Positions 1-10,527 of a DNA stretch of 64,000 nucleotides are shown here, piece after piece (position 1 is the stretch's first letter; every line of letters begins with the position of its first letter). The position numbers were made by a program, and so were the translations under genes. Under the pieces are notes generated by a model. It saw nothing but the letters and a program-made list of their open reading frames with translations, searched no databases and was not told where the DNA came from. Origin of the DNA: Alistipes senegalensis JC50 (GTDB lineage: Bacteria > Bacteroidota > Bacteroidia > Bacteroidales > Rikenellaceae); contig NZ_CP102252.1 in assembly GCF_025145645.1 (NCBI RefSeq), forward strand, positions 2,790,001 through 2,854,000, read 5' to 3'.

Positions 1-979
1 GCCCCTCGGCCGTGCGCACCACGCCGCGCTCCTCCATCACCGGGTAGAAACAGCCGGGCGAACCGGCCAGCCGGGCCAGGCGGATCACTTCGTTGCGCGA
101 TGCGGGTTGGAGCGAATAGCAGCTCACGGCGTCGCAGCAGCGCGACAGGTCGTGGGTGAAGCCGTCCATGCGGTATTCGAAATAGGGGACGCCGTCAACC
201 GAGGCCGTGACACGCCAGATGCCGAACGTGTTGTGCACGCCGTTGCGGCGGTCGGTGACCTCGGCCACGAAATAACCCTTGCGTCCCGCGCCGACGGGCT
301 CTTCGCGCGTCAGGCGGTAGCGGCCTTCGGCTTCGCGGACCACGGCGTAGCTCTCCATACGGCTGCGCACCGGAACGCCTTGCAGGGTGTCCACCTCGAC
401 GTAGTGCAGACGCATGATGCGGGGCGGCAGGTCGTCTTCGGGGCGGATGACCCCCTCGCGGACGACGTTGTAGAGCCGCTGCGTCGGGGTGTCGCGGATC
501 TCGAAGTGGAGGTGCGGGCCCATCGACGAGCCGCTGTCGCCCGAGAATCCGATCACGTCGCCCTGCTTCACGGGCCACGTCCCGGGACCGAAGAAGAGGT
601 TGACGCCGTTCGCCCGGCGGGCCGTGCGCTCCTGCCGGACGTGCTCCTCGATGTCGTCGCGGAAGCGCTGCAAGTGGCCGTAAACGGCTGTCGTGCCGTT
701 GCGCAGCGTGAGGTAGACGGCTCTGCCGTAGCCGCCCGCCGCGAGGCTCACGCGCGAGACGTAGCCGTCGGCGACGGCCACCAGAGGTTTGCCCTCCGCG
801 CCGTCGGTCTTGATGTCGATGCCCGCGTGGAAATGCCCTGGGCGCATCTCGCCGAAATTGGCCGAGTAGAGCCGTGCCACGTCGCGTATGGGATAAATGT
901 AATCGCCGGGATCGAGCCGCTGGGCCTGCGCCCCGGCACCGATCGCGCTGAACAGCAGGACGGTCAAAAATCTTCGCAT
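1..979 (-). CDS. M23 family metallopeptidase, secreted (3' end cut by window edge)
   Basis: A continuous minus-strand frame starts at an ATG at 979 and runs off the left edge with 326 codons visible. The N-terminus is a short signal peptide (MRRFLTVLLFSAIGAGAQAQ). A LytM/M23 zinc peptidase core follows: HFHAGID with first zinc ligands near residue 51, GHL near residue 101 and the HLHFEI zinc motif near residue 155. These are the hallmarks of periplasmic endopeptidases that cleave peptidoglycan cross-links, so a role in wall turnover or as a wall-binding factor is inferred. The start overlaps the recX stop by 16 bases, making it the last visible gene of the lptB-aroA-aroC-prmC-recX operon. The roughly 150 residues after the M23 core look like a beta-rich accessory region that I do not recognise. 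Confidence 0.85.
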   Translation of the reverse strand, partial: MRRFLTVLLFSAIGAGAQAQRLDPGDYIYPIRDVARLYSANFGEMRPGHFHAGIDIKTDGAEGKPLVAVADGYVSRVSLAAGGYGRAVYLTLRNGTTAVYGHLQRFRDDIEEHVRQERTARRANGVNLFFGPGTWPVKQGDVIGFSGDSGSSMGPHLHFEIRDTPTQRLYNVVREGVIRPEDDLPPRIMRLHYVEVDTLQGVPVRSRMESYAVVREAEGRYRLTREEPVGAGRKGYFVAEVTDRRNGVHNTFGIWRVTASVDGVPYFEYRMDGFTHDLSRCCDAVSCYSLQPASRNEVIRLARLAGSPGCFYPVMEERGVVRTAEG

Positions 980-1476
980 GTATCTGTCTCCCTCACCATT
1001 GCCGAGGCGGCTTCGAGCACCGCCTCGTATTCGTATCCGAGCGAAAGCCCGTAGCGTATCAGTTTCGTTTTCAGTTCGTAGGGCGTGGCGGCCCGCACCG
1101 TCCGCGCCTTGCGGGCGAGCATCTGCGCCAGGCGTTCGCCCATGTCCGCGCCTTCGGCCTGCGCCAGCGCCGCGTCGATCAGCTCCCGGCGGATGCCCTT
1201 GCGTTGCAGCGCCGTGCGGATCTTGTATGCGCCCCAGCCGCTCAGCCGCAGCTTTTCGCGCACGAAGGCTTCGGCATAGCGGCCGTCGTCGATGAAACGG
1301 TCGCGGACGAGTTTTCCGAGCACCTGCTCGGCGTCCCGTTCGGCCAGCCCCCAGCCGCGCATCAGCCGCCGGGCGTCGCTCTCCGACTTCTCGGCCCGGG
1401 CGCAGAGCCGCATCAGCGCGGCGAGCGCTTGTTCGGGGGTCTTGTCGCGTCGTTTTTTCACTTCAGCCGGCAGCAT
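964..1476 (-). CDS. recX: Regulatory protein RecX
   Basis: This 170-residue, Arg/Ala-rich, all-helical protein has the RecX pattern of three-helix repeats, including the segments RRLMRGWGLAERDAEQVLGK, LVRDRFIDDGRYAEAFV and LSGWGAYKIRTALQRKGI. RecX proteins bind RecA filaments and limit recombination and SOS induction. The length is typical of the family. The ATG at 1476 lies 19 bases inside the 3' end of prmC, so translation is probably coupled. recA is not nearby, as is common in Bacteroidetes. The assignment rests on the repeat pattern and is fairly secure. Confidence 0.85.
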   Translation of the reverse strand: MLPAEVKKRRDKTPEQALAALMRLCARAEKSESDARRLMRGWGLAERDAEQVLGKLVRDRFIDDGRYAEAFVREKLRLSGWGAYKIRTALQRKGIRRELIDAALAQAEGADMGERLAQMLARKARTVRAATPYELKTKLIRYGLSLGYEYEAVLEAASAMVRETDTCEDF

Positions 1477-2297
1477 ATCATGCGGGGTTTGTCGAAAAGG
1501 TCCCTATGGACCGCGATGTCGGTATATCTTTCGCCCTCCAGCATGCGGACGATTTCGTCCGCGGCGTGTTCGTAAATCTCGAACCAGAGCCGTCCGCCGG
1601 GTACGAGCATCCGCCGCCCTGCCTGCGCGATGGCCCGGTAGAAGCGGATGCGGTCATCGTCCGGGACGAACAGCGCCACGGCGGGTTCGTGGTCGCGGAC
1701 GTTGGGGTGCATCTCCGCGCGGTCGCTTTCGGGCACATAGGGCGGGTTCGACACGATCGCGTCGAAACGCTCCGGGAATGCCTCCGCCAGTCCGCCGAGC
1801 GCGTCGGCCTTGCGGAGCGTGACCCGGGCGTCGAGCGTCCGGAAATTCTCCGCGGCGACGGCCAGCGCGTCGTCCGAAATATCGGCCGCGAAAATCTCCG
1901 CGTCGGGAAGCCCCAGCGCCAGCGATGCCGCGATACAGCCGCTTCCGGTCCCCACGTCGAGAATCCTCCGGGACCCGCGCTCGCCGCGCAGCACCCGGTC
2001 CACCAGCTCCTCGGTTTCGGGGCGCGGAATCAGCACCCCCGCGCGCACGGCGAAGCGGCGCCCGTAAAATTCGGTGTGTCCGACGACGTATTGCAGCGGC
2101 TCTCCGGCCGCAAGACGCTCCGCGACCTCCTCCGACCGCTCCGCGGCGAACTCCGCCCCGGGATCGGTCAGCAGCGCCGACAGCGGGATTCCCGCGAGCT
2201 CTGCGACGGTGTTGCGGGCTATTGCGCGGGCTTCGCGCTCCCCGTAGAGGGGCACGAGGCGTGCGGTCAGTCGGTTGACGGCATCGCGGCGGGTCAT
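1458..2297 (-). CDS. prmC: Peptide chain release factor N5-glutamine methyltransferase PrmC (HemK)
   Basis: A 279-residue SAM-dependent methyltransferase that modifies the Gln of the GGQ loop in release factors RF1 and RF2. It has an N-terminal helical domain (residues 1 to about 75), the SAM-binding motif DVGTGSGCIAASLA near residue 110, and the diagnostic NPPYVPESD motif near residue 178 that binds the glutamine side chain. The ATG overlaps the aroC stop as ATGA, which fixes the start. An upstream extension of the frame runs through aroC and is not real. It sits between aroC and recX in a tightly packed minus-strand operon. Confidence 0.93.
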   Translation of the reverse strand: MTRRDAVNRLTARLVPLYGEREARAIARNTVAELAGIPLSALLTDPGAEFAAERSEEVAERLAAGEPLQYVVGHTEFYGRRFAVRAGVLIPRPETEELVDRVLRGERGSRRILDVGTGSGCIAASLALGLPDAEIFAADISDDALAVAAENFRTLDARVTLRKADALGGLAEAFPERFDAIVSNPPYVPESDRAEMHPNVRDHEPAVALFVPDDDRIRFYRAIAQAGRRMLVPGGRLWFEIYEHAADEIVRMLEGERYTDIAVHRDLFDKPRMICCRLK

Positions 2298-3271
2298 CGG
2301 CGGATGAAGTTGGCCAGGGCGATGGCCACGGCGGCCTCGACGACCACCGCACCGCGCAGGGCGACGCAGGTGTCGTGGCGGCCGCGGATTTCCAGCGGCT
2401 CCACCCGGCCGGTGGCCTCGTTGTAGGTCATCTGTTCGCGGCTGATGCTCGGCGTGGGCTTCAGCGCCGCGCGGACCACGATCTCGTTGCCGTTGGTGAT
2501 GCCGCCGTTGATGCCGCCGGCACGGTTCGTCGCGGTCGTGCCTTCGCCGTCCGTGAAGCAGTCGTTGTTCTCGGAGCCGCGCAGACGCGAGCCCGCGAAT
2601 CCGCTGCCGAACTCCACCCCCTTGACCGCCGGAACGGCGAACAGCAGGTGGGCGATCATGCTCTCCGCCGAGTCGAAGAACGGCTCTCCCAGCCCCAGCG
2701 GAACGCCCTGCACGCGGCATTCGACGACTCCGCCCACTGAATCGCGGTCGGCGGCCGCTGCGCGCAGCACCTCGTCGAATCCCGCCGGGTCGGTGCATCC
2801 GCCGATCTCGGTGAGCCGTGTGGCGAAGCGCACCCCGGCGGGCAGTATCTTTTTGGCGACGACCCCCGCGGCGACCAGCCCCAGCGTCAGGCGGGCCGAG
2901 AAGTGGCCTCCGCCGCGCGGGTCGTTGAACCCGCCGAACTTGTGACGGGCCACCAGGTCGGCGTGCGAGGGGCGGTAGTGGAGCACGACGTTGGAGTAGT
3001 CCTGCGACCGGGTGTTGGTGTTGGCGAACTCGACGGTCAGCGGGGCTCCCGTCGTGCGGCCGTCGTAGATGCCCGAGACGATTTGCGGCAGGTCCGGTTC
3101 GCGGCGCGGCGTGGTCCCGGGGGCTCCGCTGCGGCGGCGTGCGAGGTCTTCGGCGAAATCGGCCTCCGAGAGGGGTATTCCGGCCGGAACGCCGTCCATC
3201 GAGACGCCGATCTGCGCTCCGTGCGACTCACCCCAGAGGGTGAGCCGGAAATTGTGTCCGAATTGGTTCAT
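2294..3271 (-). CDS. aroC: Chorismate synthase
   Basis: A 325-residue protein with the family signatures GESHG near the N-terminus, RPGHAD-like YRPSHADLVARHKFGG, GGGHFSARLTLGLVAAGV and the C-terminal PTPSISREQMTYNEATG region. It converts 5-enolpyruvylshikimate-3-phosphate to chorismate using reduced FMN, the last step of the shikimate pathway. The ATG at 3271 is preferred over an in-frame TTG two codons upstream. The gene is 12 bases downstream of aroA, which makes its substrate, so the two are surely co-transcribed. The length is slightly below the usual 350-370 residues. Confidence 0.95.
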   Translation of the reverse strand: MNQFGHNFRLTLWGESHGAQIGVSMDGVPAGIPLSEADFAEDLARRRSGAPGTTPRREPDLPQIVSGIYDGRTTGAPLTVEFANTNTRSQDYSNVVLHYRPSHADLVARHKFGGFNDPRGGGHFSARLTLGLVAAGVVAKKILPAGVRFATRLTEIGGCTDPAGFDEVLRAAAADRDSVGGVVECRVQGVPLGLGEPFFDSAESMIAHLLFAVPAVKGVEFGSGFAGSRLRGSENNDCFTDGEGTTATNRAGGINGGITNGNEIVVRAALKPTPSISREQMTYNEATGRVEPLEIRGRHDTCVALRGAVVVEAAVAIALANFIRR

Positions 3272-3283
3272 GGGCAAACGGGT

Positions 3284-4528
3284 TTAATACCGGATGTGTT
3301 CGAGGTCCTCGAAGAATCCGGGATAGCTTTTGGCGACGCTTTCGGCCCCCTCGATCGTGATCTCGCCGTCGGCGCGCAGCGCTGCGACGGCCAGCGACAT
3401 GGCCATGCGGTGGTCGCCGTGGCTCCGGGTGTGCGCTCCGTGCGCCTGTCCGCCGCGTATGCGCATCAGGTCCTCTTCCGAGGTATCGACCTCGATGCCC
3501 AGCTTGGCGTATTCGTCGCGGATGGCCTCGGCGCGGTTGCACTCCTTGTATTCGAGGCGCGAGGTGCCGCGGATCTCGCTCACGCCGTCGGCCGCTGCGG
3601 CGAGCGCGGCGAGCGCCGGAAAGAGGTCGGGGCAGTTGGTGGCGTCGAACTCGAAGGCGCGGAGCGGACGGTGCTGCACCGTCACCGACTCCGGCTCGTT
3701 GATGACCGCCGCCCCGGCGCGCACCAGCGCCGTGCAGATGGCCGTGTCGGCCTGCTTGGAAAGCATCGAGACGTTGCGCACGGTGACCTCTCCCGCCGTG
3801 GCGCCCGCCACCAGCAGCATGGCCGCGGCGCTCCAGTCGCCCTCGATGCTGAAATAGGTCGAACGGTAGTGCTGGCGTCCCGGGATGTAGAACTCCTCGT
3901 AGTCGCGCTGGCTGATCTCCACGCCGAAGCGGGCCGCCGTGTCGAGCGTCATATCTAAATAAGGTGTCGATACTGCGCCGTGTACGTGCAGCGTCGTGTC
4001 TTGTCCGGCTTTGGGCAGGGCCAGCAGCAGCCCCGTGATGAACTGCGACGAGACCGATCCGTCAACCTCGACCTCCCCGCCGCGGATCGGGCCGCGGACC
4101 TCGACCGGCAGGTAGCCGTCGTTGTCGCGGACCGTCACGCCCAGCCGGCGCAGCGGTTCGAGCATCATTCCCATCGGGCGGCGCAGCAGCGAATCGCGCC
4201 CCTCGATGACGATGGGCGTGGAGCAGAGCGATGCCAGAGGGGTGAAGAGGCGTGTCGCAAGCCCCGATTCGCCGACATCGAGCCGGCTGACCCTGGGGTC
4301 GAGCCCCCCTTGGATGGAGAGCGTCGTGGGGTCCGCCTGACGGACCCGGGCGCCCAGCGCCTCGATGCAGCGCAGGGCCGAGCGGGTGTCGTCGCAGAAT
4401 TCGAGGTTGCGCAGCACCGAAACCTCCTCCGAAAGCAGCGCCGCCGCGAGGGCGCGCTGGGCATAACTTTTCGAACAGGGCGGCGTCAGTGTGCCTTTGA
4501 CGCGGCCCGGGCCAGCCGTTTTGTCCAT
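3284..4528 (-). CDS. aroA: 3-phosphoshikimate 1-carboxyvinyltransferase (EPSP synthase)
   Basis: This 414-residue enzyme transfers enolpyruvate from PEP to shikimate-3-phosphate. Recognisable features are the N-terminal S-K-S-Y-A-Q-R segment that binds phosphate, GESGLATRLFTPL near residue 92, RRPMGMML, the SSQFITGLLLALP motif and the C-terminal GDHRMAMSLAVAAL motif near residue 360. The inside-out alpha/beta barrel length is right. It starts two bases after the lptB stop and precedes aroC by 12 bases. Pairing shikimate genes with an LPS exporter ATPase looks like operon packing rather than a functional link. Confidence 0.95.
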   Translation of the reverse strand: MDKTAGPGRVKGTLTPPCSKSYAQRALAAALLSEEVSVLRNLEFCDDTRSALRCIEALGARVRQADPTTLSIQGGLDPRVSRLDVGESGLATRLFTPLASLCSTPIVIEGRDSLLRRPMGMMLEPLRRLGVTVRDNDGYLPVEVRGPIRGGEVEVDGSVSSQFITGLLLALPKAGQDTTLHVHGAVSTPYLDMTLDTAARFGVEISQRDYEEFYIPGRQHYRSTYFSIEGDWSAAAMLLVAGATAGEVTVRNVSMLSKQADTAICTALVRAGAAVINEPESVTVQHRPLRAFEFDATNCPDLFPALAALAAAADGVSEIRGTSRLEYKECNRAEAIRDEYAKLGIEVDTSEEDLMRIRGGQAHGAHTRSHGDHRMAMSLAVAALRADGEITIEGAESVAKSYPGFFEDLEHIRY

Positions 4529-4530
4529 AA

Positions 4531-5325
4531 TTACTCCTTCGTCTCCTGTCCTTTGCGGTTTTTCATCTCCTGGGTGAGCTGGTGGCTCTTCTTGAGCTCG
4601 AAATGCTGCCCGAGGTAGACCTTGCGGACCATCGGGTCGGCGGCCAGCTCCTCGGCCGTACCGGTTTTCAGAATCTTGCCCTCGTAGAGCAGGTAGGTGC
4701 GGTCGGTGATGGCCAGCGTTTCATCGACGTTGTGGTCGGTGATGATCACGCCGATGTTCTTGTGTTTGAGCGTCGCCACGATCGACTGGATGTCCTCCAC
4801 GGCGATCGGGTCCACGCCGGCGAACGGTTCGTCCAAAAGGATGAAGGCCGGGTTGATGGCCACCGCGCGCGCGATCTCCGTGCGCCGCCGCTCGCCGCCC
4901 GAGAGCTGGATGCCGAGGCTCTTGCGCACCTTTTGCAGGCGGAACTCCTCGATCAGCGCCTCGACCCGTTCGGCCTGGTACTCCTTCGAATAGGAGGTCA
5001 TCTCCAGCACCGCGCGGATGTTGTCCTCGACCGAGAGGCGGCGGAACACCGACGCCTCCTGGGCCAGATAGCCCACGCCTAACTGGGCGCGGCGGTAGAC
5101 CGGGAAATCGGTCAGCTCGGTGGCCTCTCCTTCGTCGCTTTCGAGGAAGATGCGTCCTTCGTTGGGCTTGATGAGTCCGACGATCATGTAGAACGTAGTG
5201 GTCTTGCCGGCTCCGTTGGGGCCCAGCAGTCCGACGATCTCGCCCTGGTTGACATCGATTGACACGTGGTCCACGACCGTGCGGGCCTTGTATTTTTTTA
5301 CGAGTTCACTGGTGTAAAGACGCAT
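4531..5325 (-). CDS. lptB: LPS export ABC transporter ATP-binding protein LptB
   Basis: A 264-residue ABC ATPase with Walker A GPNGAGKTT near residue 35, Q-loop, signature LSGGERRRTEIARA near residue 143, Walker B ILLDEPFAGVDP and the H-loop ITDHNVDETL. The GERRR signature and DEPFAGVDP are typical of LptB, the motor that powers lipopolysaccharide transport from inner to outer membrane with LptFG. It has an extra charged C-terminal tail (LTQEMKNRKGQETKE). It is the first gene of the minus-strand operon and diverges from recQ. The minus-strand promoter box lies 26 bases upstream. Confidence 0.93.
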   Translation of the reverse strand: MRLYTSELVKKYKARTVVDHVSIDVNQGEIVGLLGPNGAGKTTTFYMIVGLIKPNEGRIFLESDEGEATELTDFPVYRRAQLGVGYLAQEASVFRRLSVEDNIRAVLEMTSYSKEYQAERVEALIEEFRLQKVRKSLGIQLSGGERRRTEIARAVAINPAFILLDEPFAGVDPIAVEDIQSIVATLKHKNIGVIITDHNVDETLAITDRTYLLYEGKILKTGTAEELAADPMVRKVYLGQHFELKKSHQLTQEMKNRKGQETKE

Positions 5326-5350
5326 TGCGTATCGGCGATAAAATTTTTTA

Positions 5351-5358
5351 CAAAGTTA
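5351..5358 (-). promoter_or_regulatory. Putative -7 box for the lptB operon
   Basis: On the minus strand this reads TAACTTTG, an exact match to the Bacteroidetes TAnnTTTG -7 element, 26 bases before the lptB ATG. The AT-rich stretch upstream contains no clean TTTG at the expected distance, so only the -7 element is firm. It lies in the 110-bp divergent region shared with recQ. Confidence 0.5.
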
Positions 5359-5380
5359 TGCTTTTTTCCGAAAAGTTTTT

Positions 5381-5388
5381 TATCTTTA
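5381..5388 (+). promoter_or_regulatory. Putative -7 box for recQ
   Basis: TATCTTTA matches TAnnTTTG in seven of eight positions and lies 48 bases before the recQ ATG. The -33 side is a T-rich run without a clear TTTG. Back to back with the lptB box, it would make a compact divergent promoter region. Confidence 0.35.
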
Positions 5389-5435
5389 CATTGAATTTTC
5401 CGATTTATAAAAGATTAAAGCAGACAAACGGCGAA

Positions 5436-7628
<2,193 letters not shown>

Positions 7629-7660
7629 TCGGACAGCATACAACCTATATTTAGACGCCT

Positions 7661-7885
7661 ATGAACAAGAAAACTTTTACTTTAGCCGTGATTTTTCTGA
7701 TTTGCGCGCTGGGGTGGCTCGGAGCCAATGTCTATTGGCGCGTGACGCGCTCCAACTGCGTGAATGTGTTCGATCTGGTCGTGGGCGTGCTGTTCGTCGC
7801 GGCCGGAATCGGAATGGTTTACAACGAAATGAAAAAGAAAAGGTGCCGCCATCTCGACGAGGTGAACCGGCATCAGATTCCGTAG
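7661..7885 (+). CDS. Small two-helix membrane protein
   Basis: A 74-residue protein with two hydrophobic segments (about residues 6-27 and 37-57) and a basic, His-containing C-terminus (KKKRCRHLDEVNRHQIP). Basic residues at both ends suggest both termini are cytoplasmic. I recognise no family. It begins 32 bases after recQ and is the first of three consecutive tiny membrane-protein genes with gaps of 4 and 1 bases, so they are probably one transcript. Function unknown. Confidence 0.6.
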   Translation: MNKKTFTLAVIFLICALGWLGANVYWRVTRSNCVNVFDLVVGVLFVAAGIGMVYNEMKKKRCRHLDEVNRHQIP

Positions 7886-7889
7886 CCGG

Positions 7890-8087
7890 ATGCGTGCGAT
7901 AGACCGTTTTCAGGCGATTATGGCCGCTGTTTTCTTCGTCGCTGCGGTCACCGCGTCGTGGCGTGTGGCCGTCGCCGGCGGCCGGGACATCTGGTATGTT
8001 CCGCTGCTGTTGGCCGTCGCCTCGGCCCTGATGACCCTCGGAGCGCTCCGGCACCGGAAAAACAGACATGCTCAAAACGAGGATTGA
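7890..8087 (+). CDS. Small two-helix membrane protein
   Basis: A 65-residue protein with two hydrophobic segments (about residues 8-28 and 35-53) joined by a short GGRD loop and ending in RHRKNRHAQNED. The two-helix architecture resembles its upstream neighbour, though the sequences are not obviously related. It starts 4 bases after the preceding gene. No family recognised; the case rests on reading-frame position, tight spacing and membrane composition. Confidence 0.5.
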   Translation: MRAIDRFQAIMAAVFFVAAVTASWRVAVAGGRDIWYVPLLLAVASALMTLGALRHRKNRHAQNED

Positions 8088-8088
8088 T

Positions 8089-8328
8089 ATGAAGAACAAT
8101 CTTATGCAGCTCGTGCGCCTGGTGGCGATGGTGCTGGCTGTCGCGGGCATCATCTATGCCCTCGAATTCATGGAGCGCGGCATTGCCGTGTGGTTTTGGA
8201 TCACGCTGTTGGGCGTGGGATTCGTGGGATTGCTCTATACGTTCCGCCTGACGCAGCGGCGTGCGGCCCGTGCCCGGCGCGAGCAGGAGCGCCTCGAAAA
8301 GAAGCGCAGCCGCCGCAGGAGACGCTGA
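8089..8328 (+). CDS. Small membrane protein with Arg-rich tail
   Basis: This 79-residue protein has two hydrophobic segments (about residues 8-24 and 34-52) followed by a strongly basic tail ending KKRSRRRRR, which would sit in the cytoplasm near nucleic acid or the membrane surface. I chose the ATG at 8089, one base after the upstream stop and preceded by a CGAGGA purine run, over an in-frame ATG at 8068 inside the preceding gene. Third in the mini-operon. Function unknown. Confidence 0.55.
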   Translation: MKNNLMQLVRLVAMVLAVAGIIYALEFMERGIAVWFWITLLGVGFVGLLYTFRLTQRRAARARREQERLEKKRSRRRRR

Positions 8329-8450
8329 GGCACTCCGCAGGACGGATTTTCGGGGGCGTATGGCGATGACGGCGGCGACGGTTCGTGCTTCCGGTGCCGC
8401 AATGACGCCTTTGACTGTCGGAAAGTTTTGCCGGACTCTGTGCGATTCGG

Positions 8451-8481
8451 TTTTGTCCCGTCCGGTTTTTTGCTACCTTTG
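8451..8481 (+). promoter_or_regulatory. Promoter of rsmA
   Basis: TTTTG at 8451-8455 and TACCTTTG at 8474-8481 are separated by 18 bases, an excellent Bacteroidetes promoter placed 20 bases before the rsmA ATG at 8502. It separates rsmA from the three small membrane-protein genes. Confidence 0.7.
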
Positions 8482-8501
8482 TATCCTGTTTGAAAGGAAT
8501 T

Positions 8502-9290
8502 ATGACAGAAGTAAGGGCTAAAAAGGCGCTGGGACAGCATTTTCTCACCGACCTGAACATTGCGCGCAAGATCTGCGACTCGCTTTCGGGCGGCACCTCC
8601 TCTGCGCCGTGCCCGGTGCTGGAAGTGGGGTGCGGCATGGGCGTGCTGACGCAGTTTCTGCTGCGCCGCGGCGATATAGTGACGTGGGGAGCCGAGATCG
8701 ACTCGGAGAGCGTCGCCTACCTCCACGCACACTACCCGGAGTTCTCGCCGCGGCTGATCGAGGGCGATTTCCTGCGGATGGACCTCCGCGAACGCTTTCC
8801 CGAAGGGCTGCGGATCATCGGCAATTTCCCTTACAACATCTCGTCCCAGATTTTTTTCAAGGTGCTGGAAAACCGCGACCTCGTGCCCGAATGCGTCGGC
8901 ATGATTCAGAAAGAGGTCGCCGTGCGGCTGGCCGAGCCTCCCGGATCGAAGGAGTACGGCATCCTCTCGGTGCTCTTGCAGGCGTGGTACGACATCGAAT
9001 ATCTCTTCACCGTCAACGAGACGGTTTTCAATCCGCCCCCGAAGGTCAAGAGCGCCGTCATCCGCCTGCGCCGCAACGCCACGGAGCGCCTGGGGTGCGA
9101 CGAGCCGCTGTTCGTCAAGGTGGTGAAAGCCTCCTTCGGCCAGCGGCGCAAGATGATCCGCAACTCGCTGAAATCCGTGTTCGGCGACTTCGGCGGTGCC
9201 GAACATCCCTTCTTCACCCGGCGCGCCGAGCAGCTCTCGGTGGCCGATTTCGTGGAACTTACGAATTGGGTTGCCGCGCACCGGCAATAA
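8502..9290 (+). CDS. rsmA: 16S rRNA (adenine1518/1519-N6)-dimethyltransferase RsmA (KsgA)
   Basis: A 262-residue SAM methyltransferase that dimethylates two adjacent adenines in helix 45 of 16S rRNA during 30S maturation. It has KKALGQHFLTD at the N-terminus, the SAM motif VLEVGCGMGVLT near residue 40, and the catalytic NFPYNISS motif near residue 108 (NLPYNI in many relatives). The C-terminal helical domain contains FGQRRKMIRNSLK. An in-frame TTG lies four codons upstream, but the ATG is preferred. The 3' end overlaps the convergent M16 gene by 32 bases. Confidence 0.95.
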   Translation: MTEVRAKKALGQHFLTDLNIARKICDSLSGGTSSAPCPVLEVGCGMGVLTQFLLRRGDIVTWGAEIDSESVAYLHAHYPEFSPRLIEGDFLRMDLRERFPEGLRIIGNFPYNISSQIFFKVLENRDLVPECVGMIQKEVAVRLAEPPGSKEYGILSVLLQAWYDIEYLFTVNETVFNPPPKVKSAVIRLRRNATERLGCDEPLFVKVVKASFGQRRKMIRNSLKSVFGDFGGAEHPFFTRRAEQLSVADFVELTNWVAAHRQ

Positions 9291-10527
9291 CCGTCACCAA
9301 ATCCTCTTTCGCCAGATATTTCCGGGCCAGCCGTTGTACGTCGGCGGGCGTCATTTGCCGGATGCGGCGGATGTTTTCGCCGATCACCGTGTTGTCCGTG
9401 CCGCAGAGGATGTTCTCGATCGTCACGTCGGCGATGCCGAACGGTCCGTCGAGAATGCGCATCATCTCGCCCGTCATCATGTTCTTCACCAACGCCAGCT
9501 CCTCTTCGGGCATCGGCTCCGTGCGGAGGCGTTCGATCTCCTTGCAGATCTCCTGCAAAGCCTCCTGCGTGACGCCGGTTCCGACCTGCGCCGCCACGGC
9601 GAAATAGCCCTCGCGCTCGAAATTGACCATCGCGGACACCACGCCGTAGGTGTATCCGTGCTCTTCGCGCAGGTTCTGCATCAGCCGCGACCCGAAGTAT
9701 CCGCCCAGTGCCGTCGCCACGACCTGCATGCCCACGAAATCGGGATGCTGGCGCGGGAACAGCAGGCGTCCCAGCCGCAGCGACGACTGCACCGCTCCGG
9801 GATGCTCGACGAACGCCGTGTGCGTGGTCTCGGGCGCCGGGAACCGGATCGCCGTTTCGGCCTCCCCGTGGGGGAGCTGCGCCGCGAGGGCCCCGACGGC
9901 CTGCAATTCGTGCTCCCCGATGCGGCCGCTGCATACGACGAAACAGTTTTCGGCGGTGTAGAACCTCCGGTGGAAATCGGCCACGGCTTCGCGCGTGAGG
10001 TTGTCGTATTCGCGTTCGTCCGACGAGATGCCGTAGGGGTGGTGCGCCCCGAACAGCGCCCGGGCGAAGGCTTCGCGGGCCTCGACATCGACTTTCGTGC
10101 GGTCGATCGCCAGCCGTTGTTTGCGTTTGGCGGCGTAGGTGCGCAGCTCCTCTTCGGGGAACACGGGGCGGAGCAGAATCTCTTCCGCCACGGCGAGCGT
10201 CCGGTCGAAGAATTTCGAGAGGGTGGCGAAATTGATATAGGCGTAGTCGCGGTCGATGTTGACATCGTACCACGAGCCGTAGTAGTCGAGTTGTTCGGCG
10301 ATCTCGCGGGCCGTCATGTTGCGCGTGCCTTCGGCGAGCAGATTGGCCGCCGCCGATGCCGAGAAGGGCACCTGCTGGAGGGCCGATCCGGCCCGAAAGA
10401 CGAACGAGATGCGCAGCACTTCGAACTCCTCCGAAGCGAGCGTGTAGAGGGCGACGCCGTTGGGCAGCAGCGTCTTTGCGGCTTCGGCGACCTCGACCTC
10501 CGAGGGGGTTATGCGGGGTTGTGTCAT
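9259..10527 (-). CDS. M16 family peptidase-like subunit, zinc motif lost
   Basis: A 422-residue insulinase-fold protein with two M16 halves. Where a catalytic copy has HxxEH, this one has AANLLAEGTRN (near residue 55), so zinc cannot be bound there. The C-terminal half keeps the substrate-binding region (SLRLGRLL, HGYTYGVVSAMVNF, corresponding to the R/Y pair of M16B). Non-catalytic M16 subunits form heterodimers with a catalytic partner, which is the overlapping upstream gene (ATGA overlap at 10524-10527). The start is fixed by that overlap; the longer open frame upstream lies within the partner gene. Confidence 0.88.
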   Translation of the reverse strand: MTQPRITPSEVEVAEAAKTLLPNGVALYTLASEEFEVLRISFVFRAGSALQQVPFSASAAANLLAEGTRNMTAREIAEQLDYYGSWYDVNIDRDYAYINFATLSKFFDRTLAVAEEILLRPVFPEEELRTYAAKRKQRLAIDRTKVDVEAREAFARALFGAHHPYGISSDEREYDNLTREAVADFHRRFYTAENCFVVCSGRIGEHELQAVGALAAQLPHGEAETAIRFPAPETTHTAFVEHPGAVQSSLRLGRLLFPRQHPDFVGMQVVATALGGYFGSRLMQNLREEHGYTYGVVSAMVNFEREGYFAVAAQVGTGVTQEALQEICKEIERLRTEPMPEEELALVKNMMTGEMMRILDGPFGIADVTIENILCGTDNTVIGENIRRIRQMTPADVQRLARKYLAKEDLVTVIAGARQPNS

